Positions 24,475 through 35,475 of a stretch of DNA of 64,000 bases are shown in pieces (position 1 is the stretch's first letter; every line of letters begins with the position of its first letter). The position numbers were made by a program, and so were the translations under genes. The notes under the pieces are model-generated. The model searched no databases and had not been told where the DNA came from. It was given only the letters and a program-made list of their open reading frames with translations. The DNA is from Stereum hirsutum FP-91666 SS1 (taxonomy: Eukaryota; Basidiomycota; Agaricomycetes; Russulales; Stereaceae). Location of the stretch: assembly GCF_000264905.1 (NCBI RefSeq), contig NW_006763131.1, positions 1,103,253 through 1,167,252 on the forward strand, read 5' to 3'.

Positions 24475-25378
24475 TTATTCGAAGGCAAAAAATTGATCAT
24501 CCACGCTTTGAATAGTTCTCGTCGGTTCCAACATATTCGCCATGATAAATCTACCATCTCCAGGAACACTCAGAGTCAGCACGAAACTCACAGTGGAAAG
24601 GAAAGAGTAGGGTGTGAGCATACTGGGCATATCATTCTCCTCTGCCCTCCAAATCGCCTCCTCTATATCCTTTGCTACTCCTGTCGCCACATGCCTCTTC
24701 ACCAATCTCCTCGACGCCTCTTCGATATCCAGCGCCACAAACCATCTCTCATCCAGCATTTTCCCAGCCTCAACCCATGGATCAATCGACAAAAATGTAT
24801 ACAGCCCTTCAATGACCACTATCCTATGCTCCGGGTGGATCGTGACCGCGTCTGGTGACGGGTCCTTGAGCGCATGGTCGAAAGAAGGGGCGGTGATAAC
24901 GGGGGCAGAGACATGGGAGAATGGTCGACGAAGGGCTTTCACGAAAGAAACGTAGCCTGGGCCGTCAAATGTCCAATGTATGCCTCTCCTATCGTGAGCC
25001 ATCTTCGGATCTGGAAATGCATCAAGCTGAGCACGAGTGAGGTGCCAGCCGTCGAGTCCGACGAGGACAGCAGAGGGCGATGCGGCAGCAGCTTTCTCGT
25101 CAGGGGAATTGTCGGCAAGAGAAGGTGGTACGATCAAACTGCGCTTCCTAAGCAGCTCGTTTGTCTTCTGCACAACGAGAACCGACAGAGTCGATTTGCC
25201 TGACGCCGGTATGCCTGCGATGCCTACAAGGAGGCGAGCATCGGCAGATATGCTGGTGTGATATTTTCGGCATGTTCAGCGTCCATGTCATCCGAGACAA
25301 GACAGACTATAGTAAAGAGCCTCACTGCTCGAGACGTTCCACGAGGAAATGTGAGAGCTCGTCGGCAATGGCGTCCAT
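24475..25378 (-). CDS. Uridine-kinase-like P-loop NTPase (YFH7-like)
   Basis: Three exons, ATG at 25376-25378, stop at 24475-24477, about 255 residues. After a short helix the Walker A reads GIAGIPASGKSTLSVLV, encoded across the end of the first intron (about 25195-25225). Then follow VLVGLDGWHLTRAQLDAFPDP (in part), a RRGIHWTFDGPGY block, IVVIEGLYTFL, DERWFVALDIEEA, and RLVKRHVATGVA with the lid basic residues. The last exon reads GRFIMANMLEPTRTIQSVDD. This is the layout of the phosphoribulokinase/uridine kinase superfamily, closest to fungal YFH7-type proteins annotated as putative ATP-dependent kinases; the substrate is not known. The last intron (ending at about 24557) is inferred because splicing gives the conserved NDMPNGRFI junction, whereas reading through does not. 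No targeting peptide is seen. Confidence 0.78.
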
Positions 25379-25712
25379 GTAGTAAGAGAGGACGTGATGG
25401 TGTGGAAAGAAGTGGGTGCCACACAGCCGCAGTCGTGTTCACTCTTGTTCACTCGAGTGTGGCGTTACAGTGGCTTGAACAGGACTATCATCATCAATAA
25501 TCGCAGAGCACCCAGTGCCCTGCCTGTACTTAAAAGCTGTGTTACCCTAAGCTTACGCTCTTTTTGAGCATAATTCTGGTGCGCCTCGACAAGCGAACGT
25601 GGTCACTGTTTGAAGCGGCGCTCAACGATGCAAACAGCGCTTACGGAGCGTGCTTGCCCTCGACCACGACATCACGAACATCTGGGAGCTCTCAAGAGTT
25701 GACGATCCCGCG
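25379..25712. other. Short divergent promoter region
   Basis: A 334-base gap between the kinase-like gene (minus) and the GH99-like gene (plus), probably a shared bidirectional promoter. No obvious TATA box or repeat seen. Confidence 0.4.
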
Positions 25713-28615
25713 ATGAGCTCTGCACTTTCGACACAATCTTCCATTGTTAGGTGCGCAATGGTTGTGTTATGAAACAGAATGATGAGCTGACCATTCTCGC
25801 CACAATGTGTAGGGCAGACGCCTCAACCATTCATAACAAGTTTTTGGTAGGTTATCAGGGATGGTACGTCTGGTGCTCTTCAAAATTCAATCCTACCGCT
25901 CAGCAATGAATTTGTCGTGCTCTCAGGTTTACATGTCACGGCGATGGCGAACCAATTGGTCCAGGTACGTTCAGCTGTCGTGCCATTGTGGCCCACCCAG
26001 TTGAAAGGCATTCCTCCCTTTTTTAAGGTCATCATGGCTGGCTGCACTGGTTCGACTATCCCGTACCAGACGGTGGACGCATCAATGTTGATGTGTGGCC
26101 GGATACATCAGAGTACTCGCCCTCCGAACTGTACCCTGCTCCCGGATTCAAACACGAGAACGGAGAACAAGCCTTCTTGTTCTCTTCGCGGCATCCCAAG
26201 ACCGTGCAACGGTACGTGTTCACCGGAAATCGGCTTCTGCGTACTTTTGTGCCCTGACCTGAGATTTCTGCTGTAGGCATTTTCATTGGATGGCCGAGAA
26301 CGGTGTGGACGGCGCTTTCCTTCAACGATTCTTAGGTGCCACAGACGTTGAAGGCGGGGACGAACGCTCAAGAAACTTGCGGGACGAGATCGGTGATCGC
26401 GTCCAGGAAGCTGCAGAAAAGGAAGGTAGAGTGTTTGCAATCATGTACGTCTTGCGTAGTTCCATAACTACGCCAATACACCATAAAAGTGGCAATGCTC
26501 ACGGGTTTCGTCTTTAGGTATGACCTTGCCGGAGTGGCTGGTGACAGAACCATGCGAATGATCCAAGAAGACTGGTCGCACCTCCTGCACAAGAAGAAAG
26601 TCCTGGACAGTCCTAATTACCTTCATCACAACGGCAAACCCGTTATTGCAATCTGGGGTAAGCTCGCCACAATACTGTCTCGTTATGGCATCATCTGAGA
26701 TCCGCTATGACTTTCAGGCTTCGGTTTCGACCACACAAAGCACACACCAGAGCAACTCCGTTCTGTAATTAATTTCATCCGCTCCAATACGCCAGGCGGT
26801 GCCTATATTATGGGTGGCTCGCCCGCGGGGTGGCGTTCCGCACATGGAGACGCCGACCGAAACCCAGAATTTGTTGCAGCCTGGATGGAATGCTTTGATG
26901 CCGTCTCGCCTTGGACAGTGGGGAGGTATAATGATGAGAAGAGTGCGGATTCGTTTGCGGAGGATCGTATCAAGGGAGATGTTGAGTTCATTGAGAAGTG
27001 GAAGAGGGAGAAGGGGAGGCATGTGGATTATATTCCGGTCGTTCATCCTGGCGGTTCTGTGAGTAGCGTTTGGTTTTCTTGCCTCTAGATACTTCTAATA
27101 TTCATGGTTCCCTCCTATAACGTAGGCACTGAACATGTCTCAAGGCAAATGGGACTTCAACGGCGCTCCCCGCATGGGGGGCCGCTTCCTGTGGCGTCAA
27201 CTCTACAACATACATCGCTTCGGCGCAGCGCGCATCATCTACGCTGCAATGTGGGACGAATACGACGAAGGCACGAACTTCGTCCCGGTTGTCTCTCATC
27301 GGAACCAACTCCCACACGATGAACAGCGCCGATTCAAGCTCATGGCGCTAGACGAGGACGGTTATGACCTGCCCAGTGATTGGTACATGCGTATCGCAGG
27401 GTATGCTTCTGAGTCTCTGAAGGGACTGAAGGAGATCAGTGAACATTTCCCGGAGAAGGAGCTGAAAGACTGGTGGAGTTCACATCCGAGATACGAGCAA
27501 CAAGCTTCAGGATCTAGCTCAGAACCCGGCACCTCCACCGATATAGCCACAAAGGGACAAACCTACGCACAGTGGCTGGCCTCAGTCGAACAGACCAAAG
27601 AAAGCGACGAACTTCCTCCACCTCCATACAGCCTCGTGGCCGATACGTCTGGTGCTGCCCAAACCGTTATCACACCCCGTCCTGAACCTCCCCTCGCCAC
27701 ACGCCCGAATCCACCACCACAACCGCAACGTCCTGTCAGTGCTGGTGCCAGTGGTCCGCCACCAGTGCACCACAACTCCCGTCCAAAGCCACCTCCGACG
27801 CCACCTCGTCCTTCCACCCGTCCAGATGCTGGAACTCGTCCACCTCCAATCCATCATCAAAGCCGTCCTTCTTCATCGACATCTGATTTTCTTCTCGAAT
27901 CTCCGTGGGACCAGCAATCATGGCCACAACGAGGGTGGGCCATGCCCCAGCCTCACTCTCCATCTCAACCCGAGCAACTCCGACTCCAACAACAACAACA
28001 ACAGCCGTACTCCCAACATAGCCACTATGGTAACCCATACAACTCGGATGGAATTTGTCCTATCAACAGGTACAACTACGACACGGAAGAGTACGGAAGA
28101 AGCAACCCATCCACACCTCAGGGTTTTAACTTTCCTCGGCCTGAGCTGTCCGAACCCTATCCCCCACACCATGAGCACGAGCAATCAAAGTATCAGCCCG
28201 CGTATATGCCTGTGCCGTCTCCGACTTCATCTCTCATGCCTCGTGAGTGCCCTTCTGTTTGTCTCGCTCGTCAATAGTTATTCTGCTGCTAGTGTGTGAT
28301 TGTTGACGTGCGCCGTGGTTCACAGGTCCACAACCTCCCCCCCGGCCACGTTCTGCTCCTAATGTGCCACAGCCTCAACCGACCAGTAGTAACCCCGCGC
28401 TGAATTTCGTACGGACGCAAGTTATAGACAGAGTGGCTGGAGAGGAAAGGAGAAGACAATTTGAGAGTCGGGTGGAAGGGCTTGCTCAGAGTAGGTCACT
28501 GAGTTGCATTGAATCGCTCTATCCTTGCTGATGAGGCGCGCTAACTGCCATGGCTTTATGATGATATTGTAATGATACAGAAGGGAACTCGTTGCTCAAC
28601 AAGTATAAGAAGTGA
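25713..28615 (+). CDS. Cytosolic GH99-like (GH71/99-type) enzyme with proline-rich PPxY tail
   Basis: About ten exons; ATG 25713, TGA 28613-28615; roughly 780-800 residues. The N-terminal half matches the GH99-like family: NKFLVGYQGWFTCHGDGEPIG, then HHGWLHWFDYPVPDGGR, VDVWPDTSEYSPSELY, FHWMAENGVDGAFLQRFLG, KPVIAIWGFGFD, GGAYIMGGSPAGWR, FDAVSPWTVGRY, HVDYIPVVHPGGS and GGRFLWRQLYNIHRFGA, ending in IIYAAMWDEYDEGT. Family relatives include endo-alpha-mannosidases and proteins annotated as xylosidase/arabinosidase; the acidic WDEYDEG and MAENG residues are candidate catalytic sites. There is no signal peptide, so the protein is probably intracellular. After about residue 420 comes a ~350-residue tail rich in Pro, Gln and Ser with a PPPPY motif at 27615-27629 (a WW-domain ligand), many PPxP runs and a poly-Gln stretch near 27988. 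The last two exons end GNSLLNKYKK. Confidence 0.8.
27985..28005 (+). repeat. CAA/CAG run coding poly-glutamine
   Basis: A short in-frame CAA repeat in the proline-rich tail of the GH99-like gene encodes six consecutive Gln after LRL. Confidence 0.7.
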
Positions 28616-29450
28616 TAGAGTCACAAGTATTCGCTTCACCCGTCTGCTTGGTTTTTTTACTGTCTGGCCGCAGTGTTCGTTCTAGGTTATGTCGTCCACA
28701 TTTAAATCCATCGTATCTCTGCATAACGGGACTCAACAACACCCCCTTATCCAATTGGCTGTTCCCATTTATCCGCATTTTTGAGGAGAATACACTCATC
28801 CATCGACTGCACTATTGAATAGGTCACCTTATATATAAGGACGATAGTAACATGATAGTGCTTTGAAATGATGCCTGGTCCATTAATCATTTATCGAACC
28901 CTCTGGACCACAATGCATATCCGTGGATGCTATTAGCTATCCTTTACCAGGGAACGATTTTGAGCATCGCCTTGAACAGAAATATTTCAGGATGGCTCAG
29001 AATCCCCAATATTCTCGATTATGTCCTGAATAACTGGCGAAATTTACTTTCGTCTCTGCGATGACCAATTGTTTATAAGTTCTCTCATTCAACGCAGCCA
29101 GCCTTTTCCGCTCAATCCCGTCACCTGCTCGCTTCACAGCCGCCTCACTTCATTGCCTACTCACTAGAACTTGGATGAGAACCGAATGAAGTCGACCTTC
29201 GTCGACTCGGACAGCTTTAAGTAATGGCGTAGGGTGTCGGCTATAGAATAAGAGTGGCCGCTCGCCTCCCCCCTTCTTACACCCTGGTGCAGGGCGTGCA
29301 GGTACGACAGCTCACGCCCCGCGTCGGCCTCTTGGTGGTGCAAGGGACTAGCACCCTTTGGGGGAAACCTACAAAAGCATTCTTAGTACGCCACGTCTAC
29401 GCCGCACATCCTTGTCAAAATGCCGCTAACTCCGCTCAAAGAAGAACTGT

Positions 29451-29554
29451 GCTATAGCCGCAGCAGAGGCTTTGTGGTGTATAGCCCGCGGCGATGCTAG
29501 ACAACTTGTGAAGCCCATTTAACCGCATACGCGGTTCGCTTCCTAGCGGGAAGC
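29451..29554. other. Cluster of three short hairpin-forming inverted repeats
   Basis: Three inverted repeats follow each other. GCTATA...TATAGC spans 29451-29485, with GCC...GGC nested inside. AACCGC-ATAC-GCGGTT is at 29521-29536, and GCTTCC-TAGCG-GGAAGC is at 29538-29554. The last two are separated by one base and have perfect 6-bp stems. A weaker AAGGG...CCCTT stem lies upstream at 29342-29358. The arrangement would fold well as RNA, but I recognise no known non-coding RNA family. Confidence 0.5.
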
Positions 29555-29762
29555 TAATCGTCGCCCTTTTAATGCCAATCGTCTGGAAGCCTAACCTCTA
29601 AAAAAAAAGTGTGTCGGTGTCGGGCCCATTCACTATTGCATGCGTCATTGGCATGTCCGACGGCAACGCCACAAAGGATCAGGACCTCACGCCCCCATGT
29701 CGACGTCCGCGGAGACGCTCCTCGGGAGACGAAGTACTTGTGCGCAATAAAGCCATCGGGAG

Positions 29763-29783
29763 GGTTCGAGCCTCGGACGTCCG
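29763..29783 (+). other. tRNA-like B-box motif followed by a 10-bp palindrome
   Basis: GGTTCGAGCC (29763-29772) matches the internal Pol III B-box of tRNA genes, but the T-arm stem pairs poorly, no A-box or acceptor stem is found upstream, and no T-run follows. A perfect palindrome CGGACGTCCG follows at 29774-29783. It may be a remnant of a tRNA-derived SINE. A nine-base A run at about 29600 lies 160 bases away and could belong to such an element. Confidence 0.25.
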
Positions 29784-30690
29784 ACCTCGGTTGCGGTGGA
29801 CACGATGACTGGAAGGCCAATTAATATTATCAGAGATTCAGAGAAGCGTCGTAGCACCGCTTCCGAATGCCAAATCTGATCCTGGGGTAAATGAATGCAT
29901 AAGTATCGCCGGTGCCTTTGTCTCGTCCAGATTAGGCGAGCGCATTCTGTCCAAAGGGGCGCCACGAGATCGGACAGCTGTAAAGTCGAAAAACAAACTT
30001 ACAAGAGTTGAAAGGGGCACAGGTTTAGTGTGACCCAAGCTCAGAATCTATCAACTGGCCAAAGTCAAAGCGACAACGATAGGTCAGGTCATAAAAGCTC
30101 AGACGCGATTGATTGCACCAGCAGCGCAATATGGCCCAGATCTCGAGCTCGCACCTCGGGGAGTCAACGGGCAGAAGCCCCTGGCACGGAACAGCTGCTT
30201 TGGATGATTCGAAGCATGGCCAATTCTGGGACACCGGAAGCGCCTGCACGAGGAATTCGACGAGTCAGTTTCGGGAATGAATAGAAGACCGGACAGGTAA
30301 GTCAATCTAGGTACCGAGAGTGGTTGAAGTACACATCATGCTTCGGGCCGAATCGGGTGAGCAGGCTGCTTGTGGCGCTGCTAACCACCCCAGCCTAGAT
30401 CGTCGAGCCTTGCAGAAAGCTGCGAATAGCCAAAAGGCTATTGTGACTGTCTTCGAAGAACCTTGTATGTCCGTTGAAATCGCACGTCATAGTCCCCAAC
30501 CATGTCCTATGACGAGAACTAAAGTGCAAGCTGGAGCCGCGGCACCGTGGACACACGCGGTTGACCATTCTCGGTATTAGGCGTCAGACTGGTTGGTGTA
30601 CAATAAGTCGAATAATAGTAGTCGGCAGAACGTCCAGGCAAGTGTCAAGAAGAGGAAGAACCGGGCAAGAACGAAATATCAAACCCGTCG

Positions 30691-33600
30691 TCATGGCTGC
30701 CTGACTTCGTCCATCGGAAAGTCTGCAAGGAGCTCCCCAATGGTCTCCGTCATGGTCCGCATAGGCTCAATCTGACGCTTCTTCGTCATATGGGACGGGT
30801 CACGAGCTTCGTCGACGTCCATCGCATTGGAGTCCTCCGACTCTCTTTTGCGCTTGGTGGCGAGCCAATGCAGGTATTTGAGGCTATATCTCGGCGCAGG
30901 AGTGTGTGCGATGTTGATGGGGGGAGCTGCGAACCAAAGGACTTCGTTCGTCTCTGGATCGCGGTCGAAGTGTTTCGCTAGAAAGAGAGCAAAAAAGGCA
31001 TCAAGACAGGCCGTCGAACGCAACGAATTCAGCCCGGGATACCCACCAGTCTCAGCAGGCAATCTATCCACCGTAGCATAACTGCCCAAAATCGCCATCC
31101 CTCCCGCCGCCGTCACGATCGACCTATCCTCCTGCGGCTGCCTCGGTTGCGAGCTCTGCGCCCTCGCCACCTGTGGCGTCACCGCCGGCTGCTGCTGCTG
31201 CGTATGCTGCAAATACTGTGCAGCAGCCGCAGACGTCCCCGCGGTCGAATACCCCGTCGTCGCGCCCGGAACGCCCACATACAATCCTTTACTAGGACCC
31301 GAAATATCCGTTCCACTGGGCGGCCCAGCCCTCTTCGACCTCTTCCTCTCACCGCCCCTCTCTCCCTCTACCTTCTCACTGACCGGCTCCCCAATGCCCC
31401 CCGGGCCCTTCACATTACCACCCTTCCCTCCCTGTCCCTGCATCAAGAACGGACTGCCAAACCTCCTCGGATGCACCATCCTCTCAAACGGATAAATCGG
31501 CATGAATTCCGTGCTCTTCCTGACCTCTTCGGGGACACACGAATTCCAGTTCTTGATCTTGACGAAGATTCGGTCGCGGTCGTTGTAACGTGAGTCACAG
31601 ACGTAGAGAGGCCAGCCGAGGTACCAGTAGGGAGGACGGGGACGACCACGGATGTGTCGCGCGGTGAATTGGCAGGCGATCTTTTCGATGAGATCTTCGA
31701 TGGGGTGGTCTGCGAAGTGGCCTAGCAGGTGCGGTTTGAGGGTGTTAGTTCAAGTTTGATGGAGGAAAGGGATTGGAACGGCGAAACGGTGAAACGAAAG
31801 AATTGGGTCGAGTGCATGCATGAAAGATCAAGAATAGTAAAGGAAAGGAAGCGAAGGGATCAGAACCTACTCGTCTTGAAGACCTCGCCTTCCCAGAACT
31901 GGCGCACGGCGGGATGTATAGTTTGTTCCGGACGGAAATACCAAGCCACCGTAACATGCGGCTGTCCCTTCTTCGCCCTAAAAAAGAAGAGCGAACGAAA
32001 GTGACAATCATTAGCACAGCGCAATCAATACCAGTACAGTTAGCTCGCTTAAAGCACGCATATGCATACGCACGGTTCATCGCTCATCCAACACTTGAAC
32101 ACCTGGGCCACAATCGGCCGCGCCGGATCGTCCGGATTCGCCAGATGCAACCAATCTGCCAACCTCACGTTCCACCCTTTGTACTGCAGTTCATCGACAA
32201 ACGTTCTGTCTTTCGTTGACACCCGGAACGTCGTCACGCCTGACGCTTTGTTGTCTGAATCAGATGCGGAGTGTAAAGGACGTGCGACACCGGGTCCGGC
32301 GCGAAGACCTGCGAAGTTAGTCGTGGAGGCGTATGGGGGGCCAGGTGGTGGGTGAGGTGAGGTGATGGCTTGGTAGAGACGCTATAGGAGTTTGAATTTC
32401 GAGTATGATTAGTTAGTGCCCAACGCCTCGCGTGTTGAAAGGGAGAAGGAGACATACTTGAAGGAGGAGCACGCGGCCATATTGTTCACTGCCCTGTTCA
32501 TGCCACCTTCGACACTTCTCGAACAGACGTTCCATATCTTTGTCGAATTCTTTCGACGACGTATAGCCATTGGAACGAGCGCGACTCTGAGAAGGGCAAT
32601 ATGAGGAATGCAAGCAACGTCAGAAGTGGATGTCTCAATGTAGACAAGAAAGTGGAGACAGACCTCAATGAGCTTTAGCGATAAAGAACCCTATAGCGAC
32701 TTGTCGTGAGCGGTCTGAAACCACGACCTCACACCACTTCTAAACATAAACATACCGAAAACGACAGATACGGAATTGCCGCATCCTCTGGGACGGCCTC
32801 CAAAGCCTGAGCAATCCTATTCCCTCTACCGTCAAAACGTTCACCATCATGTCAGTCTCTTCCTACACACCAACACGACAATAGGATAATGGATACACTC
32901 ACATAACATCCTTATGCCCCTTCACGGCCATCACAATCTCCACCCACCTCTCACTTCCCCCCTCAGACCCGGTCCACCACCCATCTTCCCCCGGGCCACC
33001 CCACCTCGGTAATCCCCTCTCCAACTGCTGCACGACCGCATCGCTTTCCTCGTCCCGTGCGATCTCGTCTCCGGCACCCATACTCTCCGGCTCTGGAGTC
33101 CCTCCTATATCAACATCTATATCAGGCGAACTTGCTCTTTGTGGGGACTTCATTACATGGTTCGCGTTCGCGGTGTCGGTGTTGATAGCCGTTGTTGATG
33201 TTATTGGTGTTGGAGGTGCAATGGTGGCAGTTGCTGCTTCAGGTTTGGGAGGCGATCGCGCAGCCCTGGAGCGGGATGGTGTGACGGGCATGGTTGATGT
33301 TGGTGTTGGAATGGAAGTCGTCCGCACAGCCGTCATGGGAGCATAGGGAAGTTTAGGTTCGGGTGCTCGGATGACAGGTGTAGAGGGAGGTGGAGGTGCA
33401 GTCGAAGTCGAGGCCACAGGTGCTGCTTGTGTTTTCGCAGGCTCGTGCGTCTTCTGGGCAGATTTCGAGGGGAGGGAGCCTGGTGGTACAGGCAGAACAG
33501 AGGACCGTTGCGCCCATTCCGTCTCGAGTACGCCCTGTGCCACATCGAATCAAACACGATGTTGGAACAGTGATATTAGGTGTGCGAAAAGTGGAACGGG

Positions 33601-33988
33601 AATGAACCTTGAGTGTAGCAGCATCTTTTGCAATTTGACTACCTTCCTCGTTGTAGTACAGAGCATTGAGGAAAACAAGCTGCAAGTCTTCGTAAACGAC
33701 CAACGGGTCCTTGTACTTGTTTGCGTGCAGCTTTTGAGTGATACCATTGATGGATCGAGGTTCTGGGATGACCTTTATGAACGCACGATAAAGTCAGCGG
33801 GCCAACCGCGAAGGTAGAAAAAATGGTATATGGGTTGAACGCACCTGGTAGTAATCCGCCCAAACCTCCCGGTTCACCAAATCCATAAACATATCCACAA
33901 GTTTTCGTTTCTTCTTGGGTTGGTTGACATTCTTGATGATTCCTATAATTTCCTCTATAGCAGTTTTCTGTGCTTCCGTAACAGGCAT
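30691..33988 (-). CDS. RSC1/RSC2-type chromatin remodeller subunit (bromodomains plus BAH)
   Basis: Multi-exon gene from ATG at 33986-33988 to TGA at 30691-30693, roughly 850-900 residues. Order: bromodomain 1 (MPVTEAQKTAIEEIIG ... REVWADYYQVIPEPRSING ... FLNALYYNEEGSQIAKDA), a disordered Pro/Thr-rich linker, a second bromodomain-like region (YLSFSGSLSLKLIESRARSN ... DMERLFEKCRRWHEQGS), then a BAH domain (KGWNVRLADWLHLANPDD ... VFKCWMSDEP ... FRPEQTIHP ... HPIEDLIEKIACQFT), and a tail with poly-Gln and basic stretches. Two bromodomains followed by BAH is the layout of yeast Rsc1/Rsc2, nuclear subunits of the RSC nucleosome remodeller that bind acetylated histones. Bromodomain 1 keeps the acetyl-lysine-binding Asn; in the second, the YN pair is replaced by WH. 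A frame-matched GTG at 34021 precedes the ATG but is not needed. Divergent from the zinc-finger gene. Confidence 0.82.
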
Positions 33989-35475
33989 GACAAGTATATG
34001 AGGAGATTCTGAGCGTTTCACAGAGTCGGAGTGTGGCGAAATCGCGAGACGCGTCGGTGGCTGAGATCAAATGAGGTTGTTTGGCGTTGCTTGTCATGAC
34101 CGTTGGAAAACAACAAGACCAAACAAACCAGCAAGACACTCAAATTCTCACCGCCTTTGCACCGCCTTGTGGAACCAGTACATTTACCAATTGCACGAGC
34201 ATACTCCTTGATTCAAGACGTTTTATCCAGATCATGTTGATGCAGTGCTCAAGCTCATTGACCACCGGCCGTACTCTCGCGCACACCGATTGGCTGTCTG
34301 TGCGTTCTGGCCAATCATGAGCGCTTGCAATTGTTGATATGCTAGATTTCACAATAAGACATCATTACATCTATCAGTCTAACCGTTTCCTCTTCTCTTC
34401 AAATGAGCATTTAGCTTGGTTGTGTGAGGTCTTGTGAGGTTCGTCGTTGGTGACCGTGGTCTGGCCTAGTATTTGTGGCGCATACTATTCTATGCTTGGT
34501 CTGCATCGTGCTCACACATGCCATCACCGACGACCCCATTTGTCAACTTCTCAGCGTCCTTTGCCGAGCTTCCTGCGCCCCATCAGGAGATGGATGCGGC
34601 TTCTCGTGACAGCCTGTTTGCTTGCCCTTTATGGACCGACATAATTACAATCCTCCTGCGCTGTTCTGCAACGAGAAGGTTACCGGATCCCGCGGTCATA
34701 CGTCTAGATCGATTCATTGCCACTGCGCCGATTGGACCTAAAGAGGCTGATCGATAACCTGATATACGACGGGTGAGATGCTGCATCATGTTACAGGTGG
34801 CGTCAAATGAGGGCATAGGGCAGCCCAAGCAGGAGCCTCGACCAATCTAATCGCTGGCATGAGGCACGAGTATTCACCTGCTTCGAAATCGAGTCCGTAT
34901 CAATCGCCTCTCGCTCTTGACTCGCTCTGGCCTTCTGTTCCCTGATTCGTGGGACATGGGGACATGCTGCACCTGCATTGGCGCAAACACGACTGCGCTA
35001 GCTGCTATAATTGTGGTGCGGCAGGCCTCGGGGAAGCTGACGTTCTATTGTACATACAAATGTTATTGTTGCCTGGATGTATGAGTAGCAGTTGTTGATG
35101 AAGTCAAGAAGCCACTTTACGCCCTGTGGCGTAAGGCGATGTCCGACCTGGGCGAGCTGCTTTGAGGCAAGCCACGTTCTATTGTGTCTGTTTTAGGCTA
35201 GATGGATAAGTCGACCGAAGTGAGATATGTTGCGACCGAAAGCAGGCAACAAATGATAGAAAACGCGCGGATAATGGAAGACGTAGCTGTTCGAAGGAGA
35301 GGCCGCGGTGTGGCGGAGGCCGACCATTGAAAGCCCGCGGTGGAAGAGTGCCGTAAGAGGACTATCGAGATCTGATTTGGCGATCGGCACGCCCTCACCA
35401 TCATCCTTATAATCCGCCACCGCCCACCGACGCTCCCCTTCCCCATCTTCCCTTTCTCTGCTTTCGTCCACCACA
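33989..35475. other. Divergent intergenic stretch, 1.5 kb
   Basis: Contains the promoters of the RSC-type gene (left) and the zinc-finger gene (right). A TTATAAT element near 35406 may serve the latter. Short open frames at 34447-34828 on both strands are mutually overlapping and featureless. No gene supported. Confidence 0.4.

Larger units (their letters stand above)
28616..30690. other. Intergenic stretch, 2.1 kb
   Basis: Lies between two convergent genes. No convincing protein gene. The part 28616-29230 is AT-rich and includes an ATATATAAGG element near 28829. The part 29250-29830 is GC-richer and holds hairpins and a Pol III B-box-like motif (listed separately). From 29960 to 30600 open frames are short and featureless. 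Confidence 0.4.

Noticed and set aside
19230..28615. A secondary-metabolite or wall-degradation gene cluster
   Set aside because: There is no polyketide, peptide or terpene synthase, and the genes include unrelated housekeeping functions; same-strand order alone is not enough.
29740..29800. Possible tRNA gene
   Set aside because: Only a B-box-like motif is present; the T-arm stem has mismatches, no acceptor stem or A-box can be paired upstream, and there is no terminator T-run downstream.
33371..33817. A 148-codon plus-strand frame inside the RSC-type gene
   Set aside because: It is antisense to well-supported bromodomain coding sequence and has no features of its own.
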